Shown here: piece by piece, positions 25,834-34,111 of the stretch
Position numbering within the stretch: the stretch's first letter is position 1
How the letters are laid out: each line of letters begins with the position of its first letter
NCBI GenBank assembly: GCA_903864275.1
Contig: CAIPFE010000028.1
Location: 124,001 to 188,000, forward strand
Direction of reading: 5' to 3'
Source of the DNA: an uncultured Mucilaginibacter sp.
Lineage (GTDB): Bacteria > Bacteroidota > Bacteroidia > Sphingobacteriales > Sphingobacteriaceae
DNA length: 64,000 bases
Translations under genes and position numbers: made by a program
The notes under the pieces: model-generated
What the model was told of the DNA's origin: nothing
The model's input: the letters and a program-made list of their open reading frames with translations, nothing else
Databases searched by the model: none

Positions 25834-27282
25834 TTATTTTGTATGAAGTTTAATCCATGTGCAAATAATATTCATAGCCACCGGCGACATAGTTTCCGGA
25901 ATGGTTTCATATTCCGAAACATCGCCCGTATTTGCGGTTTGTAGTAAATGGTTTAAACCGGGTATGGCCTTTACTTCAAAATCTTTATTGCCGCTTTTGG
26001 TAAGAACCTCTTTTATCCGGCCTAAATTTTCGCCTGCAAGTACCTGCATATCCTTTTCGCCGTTTATGGCCAGCACCGGGCACTTTACTTTACTTAAAGC
26101 AACTTCCGGGTTATAGCTGATGAAAAACCGGAGCCAGCCTGAATTGTACATTGCGTTATAGGTTTTGAATGCATTCTGCAGCGCGTCATCCCGGATATTT
26201 AATGCATCAAGCAATGCATCCAACGTTTTTTGGGGTTGGGCTTTTTTCCATTCCTCAAAAACCGTTTGGATTTTCTGGTCCAGTTCTGCATCCGTTTTCG
26301 ACCCTGCAAACAAATCTAATATCTGCAGTTGCAAAGTTTTAAAGGCCTGGATGGAAGTGCTGTCGAGCCCGTTTTTTTTCAATTCAAAGGCTGATTGCCC
26401 GGTTAGTATTTGTGCGCCGCTAATGCCTGGCCCTCCCCATAATACAATAAAGGCCACATCTTTCCGCCTTGCGGCAACCATCGGCGCAATAATACCGCCC
26501 TCGCTATGGCCGATCAATCCCACGTGCTTTTTGTCAACGTCGGCCCTTGTTTCGAGGTAGTTTAGGCTTGCCTCCACATCGTATGAAAAATCGAGGCTTG
26601 TTTTGCTGTTTATATCATCGCCCAGTGAGCTTTTGCCTGCTCCCCTGTCGTCCACCCTTAAAACTGCGATCCCGTTTTTTGTAAGATAATCGGCAAGCAC
26701 CCAGTATGGTTTATGGCCCATCATGGTTCCATCCCTGTCCTGGGTCCCGCTGCCGCTGATAATTATTACAGCAGGGTATTTCCCGCTGCCTTCCGGCCTG
26801 GTAAACGTAGCGCCGTAATGCAGGCTTTTGCCGGTGTTGTCATATCCTACCTCTTCACTATAATAGCCATAGGGCGGTTTTGGTGTTTGCAGCCTTACCG
26901 GGTCTTTCGCTAACTCTGTTTTTCCGGCATCGGTTATGCGTTTCAGGTTCAGGCTTATTTTACCGCCTCCTTGTTTGTAGGTCCCACTTATGCTGTCCTT
27001 CCCATCCCAAACGCCTTTATAACCGCCGCCTATAAGCGCAATACCAATAAATAAACTGTCGGCTTTTTTATAAGTACTGCTGCATGCAATACCGAAGGCA
27101 TTTTGATCGGGACTATCAAAGGTGGATGTATAGCTTGTATCCGATTTTTTTTTAATATTAAAAACCAAATGAAGCTTTGTACCGCCTGCCGGTATTAAAC
27201 CTACCCAGCTACCCGTGATATCCTGCGCATTTAGCTGGAAAATAAAGCAGAATGTTAAAACCGCAACAAATATTTTTTTCAT
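25834..27282 (-). CDS. secreted alpha/beta hydrolase (S33/dienelactone-hydrolase type)
   Basis: A 482-residue protein with a signal peptide (to about residue 19, QLNAQ). Residues about 20-115 form a small beta domain (ITGSWVGLI, LHLVFNI, GVWDGKDSISGTY), similar to the stand-alone small proteins near the two GH3 genes. The hydrolase domain follows (about 125-480): ISGSGTQDRDG, nucleophile Ser in LIGHSEGG, late acid Asp in INGEKDMQV, and His in GLNHLLQ. The ATG overlaps the stop of the SdpI gene by four bases. It may be an ester hydrolase or peptidase; substrate unknown. Confidence 0.87.
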   Translation of the reverse strand: MKKIFVAVLTFCFIFQLNAQDITGSWVGLIPAGGTKLHLVFNIKKKSDTSYTSTFDSPDQNAFGIACSSTYKKADSLFIGIALIGGGYKGVWDGKDSISGTYKQGGGKISLNLKRITDAGKTELAKDPVRLQTPKPPYGYYSEEVGYDNTGKSLHYGATFTRPEGSGKYPAVIIISGSGTQDRDGTMMGHKPYWVLADYLTKNGIAVLRVDDRGAGKSSLGDDINSKTSLDFSYDVEASLNYLETRADVDKKHVGLIGHSEGGIIAPMVAARRKDVAFIVLWGGPGISGAQILTGQSAFELKKNGLDSTSIQAFKTLQLQILDLFAGSKTDAELDQKIQTVFEEWKKAQPQKTLDALLDALNIRDDALQNAFKTYNAMYNSGWLRFFISYNPEVALSKVKCPVLAINGEKDMQVLAGENLGRIKEVLTKSGNKDFEVKAIPGLNHLLQTANTGDVSEYETIPETMSPVAMNIICTWIKLHTK

Positions 27283-27956
27283 AAATTTTGATTAAAATGG
27301 TGTTTCCTGAAATAGGTATAGGAGAAAATAAACGGGATAAGAACAAGTAGCGACATGATGCAGATAAAAACGATCCCGCCCGCCTCTGCCGGCAGCAACA
27401 GCGTGCTTATGGTGATCGCAATCCCTCCGAAAAACCATACTTTGCTGGCAAAGCGGTGGGTGGCCCGCCAGTTATCTTCATTTTCGAGCGCCCATGGCGT
27501 TTTAAAGCCGGCAAAATAGTTTGGTTTAATGCTGTTCATTATATTGCCCATAAAAACAAATAGCAACCCGACAAGGGGATATAACAGCTTGTCGATTTTA
27601 AATCCCTGGTGTACCGCCGAAAAAAGGATAACAATATTTAAAGCTGAGAGAAATAGGACAATTCCAAATGCCAGTTTTTGAAACGTGCTCTCGCCATATT
27701 TTACCTGTTTTTTTGGGTCGATGAACGGCAGGAATTTTAACAATAGGTACGCAAAAGCAGGCGCGCCCATCATTATGCATTCTATCGTCAAAAACTCAGT
27801 TTTGCTGCCGTATCCATTTACATTGCCAAGCAGGTCGTAATGTATGGGTACTGATTGTGGCAATGCGGAATATATAAAAAACAGGTAAACAGCAGGCAGT
27901 AGCCATATTACCACGGCCGTGCCATCCAATAAGCTAAACTTCTTCATTGTGATCAT
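27279..27956 (-). CDS. SdpI family immunity-like membrane protein (DUF1648 + SdpI)
   Basis: A 225-residue protein with six membrane segments. The N-terminal part carries the DUF1648 signature (LPQSVPIHYDLLGNVNGYGSK), and the C-terminal SdpI part has GNIMNSIKPNYFAGFKTPWALENEDNWRATHRFASKVW. In Bacillus, SdpI protects against the toxin SdpC and sequesters the repressor SdpR; here no sdpC-like gene is near. ATGA overlaps link it to the regulator upstream, and a 4-base overlap links it to the hydrolase downstream. Confidence 0.9.
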   Translation of the reverse strand: MITMKKFSLLDGTAVVIWLLPAVYLFFIYSALPQSVPIHYDLLGNVNGYGSKTEFLTIECIMMGAPAFAYLLLKFLPFIDPKKQVKYGESTFQKLAFGIVLFLSALNIVILFSAVHQGFKIDKLLYPLVGLLFVFMGNIMNSIKPNYFAGFKTPWALENEDNWRATHRFASKVWFFGGIAITISTLLLPAEAGGIVFICIMSLLVLIPFIFSYTYFRKHHFNQNL

Positions 27957-28234
27957 GATTTATTTTTTTGTGATTGTAAGTTTATTATCCATTTCAGCAT
28001 CTCGTCCATTACGGTTGTGTTTAAAGAGTAGAATATATACTGCCCTTCTTTTACTGACACAACCAAGCCGGCCTGCCGCAGCAGGTCGAGGTGGTGCGAA
28101 ATGCTGGGTTTTGAAATGCTGAACTGGTCGGCTATTTCGCCTGCGGTAAGGTCTTTTTCCTTTAGCAGTTCCAGTATTTCTCTCCGTGTTGGGTCGTTAA
28201 GCGCTTTGAATAGAGTGTTCAAATCATCCTCCAT
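27953..28234 (-). CDS. ArsR-family regulator, SdpR-like
   Basis: A 93-residue winged helix-turn-helix protein (MEDDLNTLFKALNDPTRREILELLKEKDLTAGEIADQF, ISKPSISHHLDLLRQAGLV). It lacks the metal-binding CxC of metal-sensing ArsR members, in line with SdpR-type regulation through SdpI. It is the first gene of a four-gene operon ending in the beta-lactamase gene and probably represses that operon from the palindrome just upstream of its start. Confidence 0.9.
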   Translation of the reverse strand: MEDDLNTLFKALNDPTRREILELLKEKDLTAGEIADQFSISKPSISHHLDLLRQAGLVVSVKEGQYIFYSLNTTVMDEMLKWIINLQSQKNKS

Positions 28235-28239
28235 TTATA

Positions 28240-28261
28240 TATTTAGACAAATATCTAAATA
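28240..28261. promoter_or_regulatory. palindromic operator candidate for the SdpR-like regulator
   Basis: TATTTAGA-CAAATA-TCTAAATA is an 8+8 inverted repeat with a 6-base spacer, 5 bases upstream of the regulator ATG. Its position and symmetry suit an autorepressor operator of an ArsR-family protein. Binding is inferred. Confidence 0.6.
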
Positions 28262-28445
28262 CTTTTTGAAATTCCAAATAGAAAATTTAAAATGCTCCTG
28301 TTCAAAGAAATAATGTATTAAAATATTGCGACTGGCGGCAACCTTAAACCCTGGTAGTTGCGTACCTAGGGCAGGCTATTAAACAATAAAATTATGTTTG
28401 GACATTAATTTTTTGTTATTTGTAGCTCCTAATCAAAACCCGACC

Positions 28446-30074
28446 ATGCACAGAAGAAATTTTCTAAAAACAGGCTCAATAGCCGGTTTAACCTTAACTA
28501 CCCTGGCCGCAGCCTCCTGTAACCCGGCTTCTCCTGATAAGAAACAGGATGATGCGGCAGCTGGCGAGAAAGCCGATGACTTTGTCCTGAATGAAGTAAC
28601 TATTGATGCGCTGCAGCAAAAAATGCAAAGCAAGGAATATACATCGCGCTCAATTACTGAATTGTATTTAAAACGGATAGACGCGATCGATAAAAATGGC
28701 CCGAAGCTGAATGCGGTGATCGAACTTAACCCTGATGCCCTCAGTTTTGCAGATGCTATGGATAAAGAACGCGCAGCAGGAAAGGTGCGGGGGCCCTTGC
28801 ATGGTATACCGATTTTGATAAAAGACAATATCAATTCGGGCGACAAGATGCTTACCACAGCGGGCGCGCTGGCTATCGGCGATAATTATGCCAAACAGGA
28901 TGCATTCATCGTACACAAATTAAGGGAAGCGGGCGGGGTGCTGCTGGGCAAAACCAATTTAAGTGAGTGGGCCAATTTTCGATCCACGCGTTCCACGAGC
29001 GCCTGGAGTAGCCGCGGCGGGCAAACTAAATGTCCCTATATTTTAGACCGCAATCCCAGTGGGTCGAGTGCGGGATCGGGGTCTGCCGCATCTGCCAATT
29101 TATGTGCGATTGCCATCGGGACGGAGACTGATGGCTCTGTTGTTTCGCCGTCATCGGTAAACGGGCTGGTAGGCATTAAACCAACGGTTGGCTTGTGGAG
29201 CAGGACGGGCATTATTCCGATTTCAAAAACCCAGGATACCGCCGGACCAATGGCGCGTACCGTAAGGGATGCCGCTATTTTATTAGGCGCCCTGGCCGGC
29301 GAAGACCCGCAGGACAGTTATACGGCGGCAAGCAAAGGTAAGGCCGAGGCTGATTACACCAAATTCCTTGATTTAAACGGCCTGCAGGGCAAACGCATCG
29401 GTATTGAAAAAACCGGCATGAAAGTTAACCCCGATATGGACCCTATTTTTCAGCAGGCTATTGACCTCCTGAAAAGCAAGGGCGCCGTTATTGTTGAAGT
29501 GGAATTGGATAAACAATTGAAACCAATAGGAACAGCTGATTTTACCGTATTGCTTTATGAATTTAAAGATGGGCTGAATAAATATTTAAGCACAGCAAAT
29601 TCAAAAATGAAGTCGCTCACCGATGTCATAGCCTTTAATAAACAAAACGAGGCGAAAGCAATGCCGTTTTTTAAACAGGAAATTTTGGAACAGGCTGACA
29701 AGAAAGGCGGCCTGGATGAAAAAGAATACCTCGATGCCATTGCAAAAACCACCGGCATTACCCGTAAAGCTATCGATAGCCTGATGGCCGAAAACAAGCT
29801 CGACGCCATTGCCGCCCCAACCAATGGCTTTGCTGTTTGTATTGACCTGGTTAACGGCGATTATGATAACGGATTTGGTTTCTCGACGCCCGCCGCCATG
29901 GCTGGGTACCCGCATATCACGGTGCCTATGGGCTTTGCACATGGACTGCCTGTTGGATTGTCATTTATTAGTACACCCTATAAAGAAGGCGATATCATTA
30001 AGCTGGGCTATGCCTATGAGCAGGCCTCGAAAAAAAGAGTACCTCCGAAGTTTAAGGTTGATTTATTGGGATGA
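28446..30074 (+). CDS. amidase (amidase signature family), Tat/lipoprotein signal
   Basis: A 542-residue amidase from MHRRNFLKTG, a twin-arginine-like start followed by a lipobox (AAASC, Cys25). The Ser-cisSer-Lys triad is visible: Lys126 in ILIKDNI, the cis-Ser in PSGSSAGSGS (207/208) and the nucleophile Ser231 in TETDGS. It should hydrolyse an amide outside the cytoplasm, folded before export. The frame extends 16 codons upstream but that start would bury the signal. It is divergent from the sdpR operon and followed by a short-word repeat. Confidence 0.9.
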   Translation: MHRRNFLKTGSIAGLTLTTLAAASCNPASPDKKQDDAAAGEKADDFVLNEVTIDALQQKMQSKEYTSRSITELYLKRIDAIDKNGPKLNAVIELNPDALSFADAMDKERAAGKVRGPLHGIPILIKDNINSGDKMLTTAGALAIGDNYAKQDAFIVHKLREAGGVLLGKTNLSEWANFRSTRSTSAWSSRGGQTKCPYILDRNPSGSSAGSGSAASANLCAIAIGTETDGSVVSPSSVNGLVGIKPTVGLWSRTGIIPISKTQDTAGPMARTVRDAAILLGALAGEDPQDSYTAASKGKAEADYTKFLDLNGLQGKRIGIEKTGMKVNPDMDPIFQQAIDLLKSKGAVIVEVELDKQLKPIGTADFTVLLYEFKDGLNKYLSTANSKMKSLTDVIAFNKQNEAKAMPFFKQEILEQADKKGGLDEKEYLDAIAKTTGITRKAIDSLMAENKLDAIAAPTNGFAVCIDLVNGDYDNGFGFSTPAAMAGYPHITVPMGFAHGLPVGLSFISTPYKEGDIIKLGYAYEQASKKRVPPKFKVDLLG

Positions 30075-30077
30075 GAT

Positions 30078-30125
30078 CGGTGAGTAGTGAATGGTGAACA
30101 GTGAGTCGTTAATAGTGAGTAGTTG
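30078..30125. repeat. short-word repeat, gtgagtagtgaatggtgaac type
   Basis: Variants of gtgagtagtgaa, ggtgaacagtgagtcg and aatagtgagtagt run in tandem just after the amidase stop. The reverse-complement vocabulary appears at 4590-4625. Confidence 0.5.
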
Positions 30126-30142
30126 GAACCAAAGGTGAAATT

Positions 30143-30595
30143 TCAAGTTTTCTTCTCAATATCCTGCAGTATTTCTATCATGATCTTGTTTTGATATTCA
30201 AGATGTGATAAAATAGTTTCTATCTCAAATTCAGCTTTGGTATTGATTTTCAGGTCTGCTTCGGCCCGCAGGTCGGCATGTCTGGATTGCACGTTCTGGC
30301 CGATCATAATCAGGGGCAGCAAGAAAAGTTGTATCATATTCGAAATAAAGAGCCATAGCACAAATGCCGGGTAGGGATCAAACCTTGCTGCCTTTGGTGC
30401 AAACATATTCCATCCCAACCACCCGGCTGTCCATATAAAAATGATCATGAAAAACCCCATGCTGCCCACGTGGTTAGTTATCCATACGGCAACCTTGTCA
30501 AGCGTCGATGGTTTAATATCTTTTATAACCGGCTTCATTGCATTTCTCTTCTTTTTAAACTCTTCAAGAGAAATCGGGGCTTTTACTTCTTCCAT
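30143..30595 (-). CDS. DUF1003 family membrane protein
   Basis: A 150-residue protein with two membrane segments (about 40-62 and 75-97). The DUF1003 pattern is clear: DKVAVWITNHVGSMGFFMIIF, WNMFAP, then FDPYPAFVLWLFISNMIQLFLLPLIMIGQNVQSRHADLRAEAD. A C-terminal amphipathic helix follows. Function unknown. Convergent with the amidase gene. Confidence 0.88.
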   Translation of the reverse strand: MEEVKAPISLEEFKKKRNAMKPVIKDIKPSTLDKVAVWITNHVGSMGFFMIIFIWTAGWLGWNMFAPKAARFDPYPAFVLWLFISNMIQLFLLPLIMIGQNVQSRHADLRAEADLKINTKAEFEIETILSHLEYQNKIMIEILQDIEKKT

Positions 30596-30731
30596 GGTTT
30601 ATGATAATTTATTTATTGTTTGTATTTTGTGGTTTACCGGTATGCGGGCTTAACAAATATATGTTATCAAACAATTTCAATCAACGATTTAAAGAAAGCG
30701 TGGCTGATTTTTTTTCGACGGAGGGCGCTTC

Positions 30732-31232
30732 CTACTTAACAAAATACCCATACAAATAAACAGCCAGTACAATAAAGATGTATATGTCCGAAACCATGGC
30801 GATAACCTCATTGGGGCTAACCGGTTTTTTGATGATGTGATAAACGCCTGCAATACCCATATATAAGCCGCCGACAAAAGCCGCAGCGGGCCGCCATTCA
30901 GAAATCAAAATGGAGAGTACGCTTGTTATTCCGAAACAAATGTTGGCAAAACCCAGTTCCCTCACGATAACTTCGCTTTCCTTGTTTTTTATGTGAAAGA
31001 TCTCCTGCAAGGTAAACGCCGGTTTTGCCGCCTGCCTTACCCCGGCTAACAACAACCTGACGCCAACTGCCCAGAATACAAACCATTTGCCGGCTAATGC
31101 AATTAAGTCGTGATCCTGATGATACCGACTGTCAATCACAATTGATATTATAGGTAATATCAGCATTAATAAAAGAATACTGGAAAGATATATCTTGCTG
31201 ATTTTTAAGTCCATTTGATTTTCCCTTTTCAA
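30732..31232 (-). CDS. hypothetical membrane protein, possibly DUF6790
   Basis: A 166-residue protein with about five hydrophobic segments. The centre reads FHIKNKESEVIVRELGFANICFGITSVLSI, which resembles DUF6790, a small family of unknown function; this assignment is weak. MDLKISKIY, six codons into the frame, is an alternative start. No operon partner. Confidence 0.6.
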   Translation of the reverse strand: MKRENQMDLKISKIYLSSILLLMLILPIISIVIDSRYHQDHDLIALAGKWFVFWAVGVRLLLAGVRQAAKPAFTLQEIFHIKNKESEVIVRELGFANICFGITSVLSILISEWRPAAAFVGGLYMGIAGVYHIIKKPVSPNEVIAMVSDIYIFIVLAVYLYGYFVK

Positions 31233-31415
31233 GACATGGATTTACGAAGCAATTTAATGAAAATAATAAATCGCTAAAAATATGCATTCAAACAATCAAC
31301 AACACTATCAACTTCAATTTCACAATTAAACCGAAAATTGCAATCTGCAAACAGAAACCTGTTTTTTTTGTAGATTTACCCTCACTGCGAACTTAAAACC
31401 GCAAACTGAAAAACT

Positions 31416-32324
31416 ATGGAATTTGGCCGCGTAACACAAGAGGAATTATTTGAAGTGGATTTCACCCTTCCGCCCGACCCTGCATTGACTATCAAAACAT
31501 TAAGCGAATCCAAAAGCGGTAAACCTTTGGAAGTCCATGTGGGCTGCGCCAAATGGGGCCGAAAGGAATGGATCGGCCAGATCTATCCCCTCAAAACCAA
31601 AGAGGCCAACTTTTTGGACGAATACGTAAAGCATTTTGACTGCATTGAACTTAATGCCACATTTTATAACATTTACGGCCCCGAAACCATTACGAAATGG
31701 AGGGACAAGGCCGCGACAAACCCGGGCTTTAAGTTTTGCCCCAAGTTTGCACAAAATATTACGCATATCCGGCGGTTAAAAAATGCGGAGGAGATCACTA
31801 CCAAATATTACGAAGGCATTATGGCTTTCGGCGATAACCTTGGGCCCTTGTTTTTGCAGGTGGGTGATAATTTTACACCAAAAAGCCTGCCCGATCTGAA
31901 AGCATACCTCGAAAAACTACCAAAAGATGTTCCCGTATTTTTGGAATTGCGTCATAAAGAATGGTTTGCCGTGCCTGAGCATCGTAACGCGATCTTTAAC
32001 CTGCTGCATCAACTCAACATCGGTGCGGTAATAACTGATGCATCGGGCCGCAGGGATGTAGTGCATATGGAACTACCAACTCCGCACGCCTTTATCCGTT
32101 TTGTGGGGAATGGCCTGCACCCTACCGACTATACCCGTATTGATGAATGGGTGGCACGTATAAAAGAATGGCAGCAAATGGGACTGCAGTCGGTTTGGTT
32201 TTTGATGCACCAGCATGAAGAAGAATTTTCGCCAAGGCTGGCCGATTATGTTGTTAAGCAAATCAATAAGGAATTAGGCTTAAACATTAAACGGCCCATG
32301 TTTTTGGATGATAGTAAAGGGTAG
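31416..32324 (+). CDS. DUF72 family protein
   Basis: A 302-residue TIM-barrel-like DUF72 (YecE) protein. The family marks are HVGCAKWGRKEWIGQIYP, HFDCIELNATFYNIYGPETITKWRDKA, KFCPKFAQNITHIRRL and the late FIRFVGNGL. Family members have a barrel with a conserved pocket but no proven reaction. Monocistronic, divergent from the preceding gene. Confidence 0.88.
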   Translation: MEFGRVTQEELFEVDFTLPPDPALTIKTLSESKSGKPLEVHVGCAKWGRKEWIGQIYPLKTKEANFLDEYVKHFDCIELNATFYNIYGPETITKWRDKAATNPGFKFCPKFAQNITHIRRLKNAEEITTKYYEGIMAFGDNLGPLFLQVGDNFTPKSLPDLKAYLEKLPKDVPVFLELRHKEWFAVPEHRNAIFNLLHQLNIGAVITDASGRRDVVHMELPTPHAFIRFVGNGLHPTDYTRIDEWVARIKEWQQMGLQSVWFLMHQHEEEFSPRLADYVVKQINKELGLNIKRPMFLDDSKG

Positions 32325-32335
32325 TTTGAATGGTC

Positions 32336-32392
32336 AGGCTATCCATCTCAAAAATCCGTAAAATCCTATAAAATCCCGGTTCAGACAATTAT
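32336..32392. repeat. dispersed intergenic element, copy a (gtctgaacc...gattttacggattt)
   Basis: On the minus strand it reads gtctgaaccgggattttatagg, then attttacggatttttgagatgg. Copies with the same two blocks occur at 41864-41915 and 42553-42602. It lies between convergent genes. Confidence 0.6.
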
Positions 32393-33081
32393 TGCGATAC
32401 CATTCCTGATACCACATTAATACTTAATGCCAGGATGGCCGTGTTAAAAGCAAATGACAGCAGCGCGTGCATAATGCAAACCCGGCGTATCCTGCGCGAG
32501 GTGATATTAACGTCCGACACCTGGAACGTCATTCCCACTATAAAGGAAAAATAAACAAAATCAAGGTAATCCGGCTGTTGCCTGCCGGGAAATTGTAGTC
32601 CGCCGATAGCTTTGGTTTCGCCGTCGATATCGGTATTCGGGTCATAATATAAATGAGCGTACCTTAAAGTATAAATGGTATGCAGCAAAAACCAGGAAAT
32701 AATAACTGCGCCGATCGCCAGCAAAATATGTTCGTTTTTGGCCACATCACCGAGCCCTTTTGTTGATTTTAATAAGTAAACAATGGCGCCTAAACTTACA
32801 ACCGATGCCGTTGTAATAAATGCGAAAAGAAATGCGCGGCTGGAGTCCTGCAGTTTTGCGATCTTCCTTACTTCCAGCGGGTGTGATGAAATTATAATGA
32901 TCCAGTTCAATAAGATTACGGTTAGCGCGCACCCGATCCAAACTACCAAAATTAATGCGGGCGTTGTTACCTTTCCGTTCAGGCACAAAAAAACAATAGC
33001 GCTAACTGCCAATGCCATCATTAACCGGTAGTGCGCATCTAAGCGGTAAAAAAATCTTTTATCAGTTTTTATTTGGTTCAT
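32389..33081 (-). CDS. DUF1345 family membrane protein
   Basis: A 230-residue protein with about six membrane segments. The DUF1345 features are HYRLMMALAVSAIVFL near the start, TLRYAHLYYD in the middle and LDFVYFSFIVGMTFQVSDVNITSRRIRR before the last segment. Function unknown. Confidence 0.87.
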   Translation of the reverse strand: MNQIKTDKRFFYRLDAHYRLMMALAVSAIVFLCLNGKVTTPALILVVWIGCALTVILLNWIIIISSHPLEVRKIAKLQDSSRAFLFAFITTASVVSLGAIVYLLKSTKGLGDVAKNEHILLAIGAVIISWFLLHTIYTLRYAHLYYDPNTDIDGETKAIGGLQFPGRQQPDYLDFVYFSFIVGMTFQVSDVNITSRRIRRVCIMHALLSFAFNTAILALSINVVSGMVSQ

Positions 33082-33099
33082 GGGTGGTTGTTATTGTTG

Positions 33100-33210
33100 T
33101 CCATAGTCGATAGTCCATGGATCATCGCAAATTTGGTTATATTTTAGTTATCAGTTACTGTATCAATGTAGCATATCTGGTCATAAATCTATGGACTATC
33201 GACCATGGAC
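33100..33210. repeat. short-word inverted repeat, ccatagtcgatagtccatgg type
   Basis: gtccatagtcgatagtccatg (about 33100-33120) faces ctatggactatcgaccatgg (from about 33189), with about 70 AT-rich bases between. Further catgga words follow. It separates the DUF1345 and YwbE-like genes, both on the minus strand. Confidence 0.6.
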
Positions 33211-33216
33211 CATGGA

Positions 33217-33408
33217 CTAAGCTATCTCAACAACACGCCCCACCTGCCCGTCTTCCAGTCTGACTTTTATGCCACGCGAGTGGAACGCAGAGCTGGTTAA
33301 CAGGTCTTTTACAATGCCGCGCGTTTTTTTGCCGGAGCGCTGATCTTTTTTAAGAATAATGTCGACTTCCAGGCCGGGGTAAATATCGCTTCTGTTTTGT
33401 CCGCTCAT
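33217..33408 (-). CDS. YwbE family small protein (DUF2196)
   Basis: A 63-residue protein: SDIYPGLEVDIILKKDQRSGKKTRGIVKDLLT, then HSRGIKVRLEDGQVGRVVEI. This matches YwbE/DUF2196, a conserved beta-rich protein possibly binding RNA. Its start is 12 bases after the PIN toxin stop, so it may share that transcript. Confidence 0.85.
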   Translation of the reverse strand: MSGQNRSDIYPGLEVDIILKKDQRSGKKTRGIVKDLLTSSAFHSRGIKVRLEDGQVGRVVEIA

Positions 33409-33420
33409 TTTTTATGATAT

Positions 33421-33867
33421 TTATTTCAACCGGTTGTTTCTAAGTTCAAAAAGGTCATTTGTTGTAATTATATTAACAAACCCTTTTGCCTTCAACCCTT
33501 TAAATAGCTTTTTATCCCCCGACCATATTTTACATTTGAATTGCCTTGCATAGGCTACGTATTGGATGTCTTTTGTATCAATATCGTTAACCAGATCGTA
33601 TGCCTCTTTCCAAAATTTTTGACCGATCTGTTCTTCAGATATGAAAGTAACATCTTTGCAAACCTGGTACTCCGCCTCCATTATTTGCTCAATACTTATA
33701 CCAGCAATCGACCGAAGCTTTGAGTACTTGTCTTTGATCTCATACCGTAAAAATTCGGGGGCGATGAAATTGAAGTGGTTTTTTGAATTGATTAACAAAT
33801 CCCCAATTTTGCCATTGGAGTTTAAAATGCCGCTGAATACAATATTGGCATCGACTATTATTTTCAC
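33421..33867 (-). CDS. PIN domain toxin (putative ribonuclease)
   Basis: A 148-residue PIN-domain protein. Acidic metal ligands are visible at IVDANIVFSG (Asp5), ...AEYQVC (Glu), DIDTKDIQYVAYA and WSGDKKLFKG. The family acts as Mg-dependent RNase toxins of type II toxin-antitoxin systems. The start overlaps the stop of the small upstream antitoxin gene by four bases. AT-rich compared with the flanks, consistent with horizontal transfer. Confidence 0.85.
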   Translation of the reverse strand: MKIIVDANIVFSGILNSNGKIGDLLINSKNHFNFIAPEFLRYEIKDKYSKLRSIAGISIEQIMEAEYQVCKDVTFISEEQIGQKFWKEAYDLVNDIDTKDIQYVAYARQFKCKIWSGDKKLFKGLKAKGFVNIITTNDLFELRNNRLK

Positions 33868-34076
33868 TTGATAAACCGCGATTTATTTGCTTCCCACCAT
33901 GAGGAATTAACCTCATCGGCAAGCTTGTCGACGTCTGATTGCTTAGCTTTCGATTTTGATGTCGCTTCCAGGTATTTCAAGTAATCTATAAGGCGTTGCA
34001 AGCCAAACCGGTCAACCGAAGACGATACCGTTATAGTGATCTTGTTGTTATCCGCATTTTCAATCATCATATACAA
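33864..34076 (-). CDS. antitoxin for the PIN toxin
   Basis: A 70-residue protein with a beta-strand start (KITITVSSSVDRFG), a central helix (LQRLIDYLKYLEATSK) and a charged, disordered tail ending NSSWWEANKSRF, which could occupy the toxin. The gene precedes and overlaps the PIN gene by four bases, the usual antitoxin-toxin order. It follows argH by 35 bases on the same strand. DNA binding and autoregulation are likely but not shown. Confidence 0.75.
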   Translation of the reverse strand: MYMMIENADNNKITITVSSSVDRFGLQRLIDYLKYLEATSKSKAKQSDVDKLADEVNSSWWEANKSRFIK

Positions 34077-34111
34077 ATATAATAAATTATTTAGGCAATA
34101 TTTATGACTGT

